Source: an uncultured Clostridia bacterium (lineage in GTDB: Bacteria; Bacillota; Clostridia; Oscillospirales; Oscillospiraceae). Taken from it: a stretch of DNA of 10,576 nucleotides. Below the pieces are notes generated by a model. That model did not search any database. It was not told where the DNA came from and saw nothing but the letters and a program-made list of their open reading frames with translations. Each line of letters opens with the position of its first letter. Within the stretch, counting starts at the first letter, position 1. Shown one piece after another: positions 8,379 through 10,576 of this stretch. Location: positions 1-10,576 of the forward strand of contig CALYTU010000049.1 of the NCBI GenBank assembly GCA_945487445.1. Direction: 5' to 3'. The position numbers were made by a program, and so were the translations under genes.

Positions 8379-8406
8379 AGTATGCCCCATGCCGATGGTT
8401 TTATAC
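8379..8406 (-). promoter_or_regulatory. Sigma-F-like forespore promoter for the spoIIQ-like gene
   Basis: On the minus strand GTATA (complement of 8402-8406) is followed after 14 bases by GGGCATACT (complement of 8379-8387). These fit the sigma-F consensus GYATA and GGNNANANT at every fixed base. B. subtilis spoIIQ is known to be sigma-F dependent. The predicted start would fall next to the ribosome binding site at about 8366-8372, giving a very short leader. Spacing is at the short end of what I recall for sigma-F. This is sequence match plus gene context, not proof. Confidence 0.5.
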
Positions 8407-8481
8407 GGTGATAGAGGACAATTTAGAAAGATTTCGCAGTTGCCGTCCGTTGCAAAACAGCGCAGAAGTACTGCTGATTCT

Positions 8482-8612
8482 ATTCTCTGATAAAACGCTT
8501 CAAAAAGATTTGCGAGGCAGAGGACGCAGGCGGGTTTGACGCCCGGCAAGGATGACAACGATGTATCGCACAAGGCTGACCGCAAAGATATTGAGTGGTT
8601 TTATCTGAGAAT
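8482..8612. mobile_element. Possible MITE-like element, about 131 bp
   Basis: ATTCTCTGATAAAAC (8482-8496) and GTTTTATCTGAGAAT (8598-8612) are inverted repeats matching at 14 of 15 bases. They bound about 100 bases of sequence with no gene. No clear target-site duplication is visible at the borders, and no transposase is near. The element could be a non-autonomous transposon remnant or a dispersed repeat; chance cannot be excluded from one copy. Confidence 0.35.
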
Positions 8613-8620
8613 CGTATGAA

Positions 8621-8655
8621 CCCCCGGCTGCGCGGTAAACCGGCGCGGCCGGGGG
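8621..8655 (-). terminator. Strong GC hairpin after the pgi unit
   Basis: CCCCCGGC (8621-8628) pairs with GCCGGGGG (8648-8655). The stem continues through a T-G wobble, GCGC/GCGC and GG/CC around TAAA, with one bulged G, giving about 15 pairs. It lies about 74 bases beyond the stop of the P-loop gene. The minus-strand tail is TTCATACG, so the U-tract is poor. It probably ends the pgi transcript, perhaps with help from a factor, or protects its 3' end. Confidence 0.55.
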
Positions 8656-8728
8656 CCTTGTCTGCTCTTGGAGGCCGGTCAGCCGTTCGCGTTTTTACTA
8701 CGCCTCCGATTGCCGGTCCCTGGAAAAG

Positions 8729-9139
8729 TCACATGTACGCCTTGAGCTCCGCCGGAGCGGTCTCGGGGTCCAGGCGGGCGGTCATGGTAAAGCTGATGCT
8801 GTTTTCCGCGCCAAAGCGTTCGCACCAGGCACAAAAATCTGCCATGACCCGCACATCGTCCGTCCCCAGAAGACGGTGGATGCTCTTGAGATAAATGCTG
8901 GAAATGTCAAAGTTACCGGCGTGCAGGCCGGAGATAAAAGCCTTGAGAGACGCAATGCCCTCGAGCTGATAAGTCTGATATTCGATCAAACGGACCTTGT
9001 AGTTCAGGTCATAACGCAGAGAGGTGCGAAGTTCGATGCACACGAGGCTGCCGTTCTCCTTCTCTACTGCTTCGTTCATCTCGTTGAGCATGCGTTTGGT
9101 TTTGCCGGTGCCGCTGAGACCGGCGATGAGCTTGACCAT
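8729..9139 (-). CDS. Small P-loop ATP-binding protein of unknown role
   Basis: This 136-residue protein starts MVKLIAGLSGTGKT, with a clear Walker A motif at G7-T14, and continues with an alternating alpha/beta pattern. I recognise it as resembling a short Clostridia family with starts like MVKLI-x-G-x-x-G-x-GKT, sometimes labelled as an ATP-binding or PilT-like protein; no function is established to my knowledge. The second predicted hydrophobic strand (SSIYLKS, about 80-86) shows Lys where a Walker B acid might be expected, so hydrolysis is doubtful. The start is ATG at 9139 with AAAGGAG ten bases upstream; extending the frame to 9361 would run into pgi in another frame and gives low-complexity sequence. 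It begins 58 bases after pgi and is probably cotranscribed with it. Confidence 0.8.
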   Translation of the reverse strand: MVKLIAGLSGTGKTKRMLNEMNEAVEKENGSLVCIELRTSLRYDLNYKVRLIEYQTYQLEGIASLKAFISGLHAGNFDISSIYLKSIHRLLGTDDVRVMADFCAWCERFGAENSISFTMTARLDPETAPAELKAYM

Positions 9140-9197
9140 AGGAAATCGTCTCCTTTGTGATAGATTGCGCGAGCCGTAGGGCCGCCGTTTCAGATGA

Positions 9198-10496
9198 TTA
9201 CTGTTCGTAGCCCGGCTTGCCGAGGAGCCGGAACATGTTGCGCTTATAGAACTCCACGCCGGGCTGATTGAAGGGGTTGACGCCCAGCATATAGGCAGAG
9301 ATGCCGCAGCTGAGCTCGAAGAAGTAGAACAGCTCGCCCAGCGTGCGGTCGCAGACCTCATCGGCCTGGATCAGGACGACCGGCACGCCGCCGTCCACGT
9401 GGGCGGCCAGAGTGCCCTGGAAGGCCTGCTCCTCCACGAAGTCCAGGCTCTTGCCCTCCAGATAGTTGAGGCCGTCCAGATTTTTCCAATCGGGCTCGAT
9501 CATGGTCTTCTTCCTGGGCGGCGCGAACCGGATGACCGTCTCAAAGAGGTTGCGCTGACCCTGCTGGATCATCTGCCCCAGAGAATGGAGATCGGCGGTG
9601 AACTCGGCAGTGACGGGGAAAATGCCCTTGCCGTCCTTGCCCTCGGACTCACCGAAAAGCTGCTGCCACCAGCCGCCGAAGAACCGGGCGGAGGGCTCCC
9701 AATTACAGAGGAGCTCAATGGCCTTGCCGTTGCGGTAGAGCAGGTTGCGCGCCGCCGCATAGAGCCAGACCGGGTTCTCGAAGGAGAAGGCTGCCAGATC
9801 CCGCTGCGCGGAGGCGGCGCCGAACATGAGCTCGGTGATGTCCATGCCGGCCACGGCTAGGGGCAGCAGGCCGACTGCCGTCAGGACGGAATAACGGCCG
9901 CCCACATCGGGCGGAATGACGAAGGTCTCATAGCCCTCCTCCGTCGCCATCTGGCGCAGGGCGCCCTTTGCGGGGTCGGTGGTGACAAAAATACGCTTCT
10001 TGGCCTCGTCCGCGCCGTACTTCCGCTCCAGCATCCATTTCAAGGCCCGGGTGGCAATGGCGGGCTCGGTGGTGGTGCCGGACTTGGAAATGATATTGAT
10101 GGAAAAGTCCTTGCCCTCCAGCAGCGCGCAGAGCTCCTGCCATGCACGGGTAGAGAGATTGTTGCCTGCGAAGAAAATCTGGGGATCCTTGCCCCGGAGA
10201 TTGTGATTCTGACCCTTCACCAGCTCGATCGCGGCGCGTGGGCCCAAATAGGAGCCGCCGATCCCCACGACCACAAATACGTCGGAGTGCTCGCGAATCC
10301 GCTTGGCTGCTGCCACGATGCGGCGCATCTCATCGGTGGCCTCAAAAACGGGAAGGTCCTGCCAGCCCAGGAAGTCGGAGCCGGGACCTTTGCGCTCAGT
10401 CAGCATCCGGTGCGCGGCAAAAACCTCTTTCTCCAGGCCGAGCAGATCATTTAGGGTATATTCCCCCCAGATATTGGAAATATCAACATTTATCAT
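9198..10496 (-). CDS. pgi: Glucose-6-phosphate isomerase
   Basis: This 432-residue cytoplasmic enzyme interconverts glucose-6-phosphate and fructose-6-phosphate, linking glycolysis to the pentose phosphate branch that the transketolase of this window also serves. Sugar-phosphate (SIS) motifs are GIGGSYLG (78-85) and SKSGTTTEP (138-146). Both family signatures are present: DVGGRYSVLTAVGLLPLAVAG (197-217), and the stretch ending NQPGVEFYK (410-418) with the active-site Lys. FGESEGKDGKG (281-291) carries the catalytic Glu region and LHSLGQ (303-308) the conserved His. Length suits the short bacterial/Bacillus-type PGI. ATG at 10496 is preferred, with GAGGTG six bases upstream; a GTG at 10505 overlaps that site. 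The promoter is not evident: the 49-bp repeat begins 31 bases upstream. Confidence 0.97.
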   Translation of the reverse strand: MINVDISNIWGEYTLNDLLGLEKEVFAAHRMLTERKGPGSDFLGWQDLPVFEATDEMRRIVAAAKRIREHSDVFVVVGIGGSYLGPRAAIELVKGQNHNLRGKDPQIFFAGNNLSTRAWQELCALLEGKDFSINIISKSGTTTEPAIATRALKWMLERKYGADEAKKRIFVTTDPAKGALRQMATEEGYETFVIPPDVGGRYSVLTAVGLLPLAVAGMDITELMFGAASAQRDLAAFSFENPVWLYAAARNLLYRNGKAIELLCNWEPSARFFGGWWQQLFGESEGKDGKGIFPVTAEFTADLHSLGQMIQQGQRNLFETVIRFAPPRKKTMIEPDWKNLDGLNYLEGKSLDFVEEQAFQGTLAAHVDGGVPVVLIQADEVCDRTLGELFYFFELSCGISAYMLGVNPFNQPGVEFYKRNMFRLLGKPGYEQ

Positions 10497-10527
10497 GGAA
10501 TGCACCTCGCTTGCTTATTTTCCTACG

Positions 10528-10576
10528 GGTATCTGTTCAGTATCCTGTCATTTCGAGGCGATTCATCGCCGAGAAA
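10528..10576. repeat. Right copy of the 49-bp perfect inverted repeat
   Basis: This copy is the exact reverse complement of bases 5-53 and ends at the last base of the window, so it may continue outside. It lies 31 bases upstream of the pgi start codon and so occupies the place of the pgi leader or promoter. Its outer half holds the GGCGAT/ATCGCC palindrome. No convincing -35/-10 pair was found in or after it, so pgi may be transcribed from further upstream. Confidence 0.9.

Larger units (their letters stand above)
8359..8728. other. 370-base gene-free stretch upstream of the spoIIQ-like gene
   Basis: No convincing gene is seen on either strand. The stretch holds a sigma-F-like promoter (8379-8406), a possible short element with terminal inverted repeats (8482-8612) and a GC hairpin (8621-8655). 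A minus-strand frame open from 8585 to 8355 has no ribosome binding site or recognisable domain, and it runs over the promoter and ribosome binding site of the next gene. I treat it as noncoding. Confidence 0.6.

Noticed and set aside
8355..8585. Minus-strand 76-codon frame upstream of the spoIIQ-like gene
   Set aside because: No ribosome site or domain was found, and it overlaps the promoter, ribosome site and start of the next gene.
9140..9361. N-terminal extension of the P-loop protein into pgi
   Set aside because: The extra residues are Ser/Ala-rich low-complexity sequence from the pgi reverse frame; the Walker A motif sits right after the ATG at 9139, as expected for such proteins.

Overview
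The window looks like chromosomal core sequence from a G+C-rich, spore-forming member of the Clostridia, most likely an Oscillospiraceae gut bacterium (Flavonifractor/Oscillibacter-like). This is inferred from three things: the GC-rich codon use, the gene families (split transketolase, LTA-synthase-type sulfatase, SpoIIQ-like M23 protein, a small clostridial P-loop protein) and the strong AGGAGG-type ribosome binding sites. All seven full-length genes are on the minus strand. No CRISPR array, tRNA, rRNA or recognisable transposase was seen.

Layout, read in the direction of transcription (right to left). (1) pgi (glucose-6-phosphate isomerase) and a 136-residue P-loop protein form a probable two-gene unit that ends at a strong GC hairpin. 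(2) A 370-base gene-free stretch holds that hairpin, a possible short element with terminal inverted repeats, and a sigma-F-like promoter. (3) The next gene is a single spoIIQ-like M23 metallopeptidase gene with an intrinsic terminator. (4) A 56-codon lipoprotein-like ORF on the plus strand has its own promoter and is divergent from lepA; it looks like a truncated lipoprotein. (5) A five-gene run follows: lepA, hemW, an LTA-synthase-like gene, transketolase N-terminal subunit and transketolase C-terminal subunit. It is driven by a near-consensus sigma-A promoter before lepA and ends in a long hairpin near the left edge.

The work of these genes is mostly housekeeping: translation quality control (LepA), heme or radical-SAM chaperoning (HemW), envelope polymer synthesis (LTA-synthase-like), central sugar metabolism (Pgi and transketolase) and endospore engulfment (SpoIIQ-like). 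No clear new multi-gene system is visible. The most unusual features are structural. A perfect 49-bp inverted repeat sits at both edges of the window. There are three tandem hairpins between lepA and hemW, a possible MITE upstream of spoIIQ, and a short lipoprotein ORF with a good promoter but almost no mature domain.
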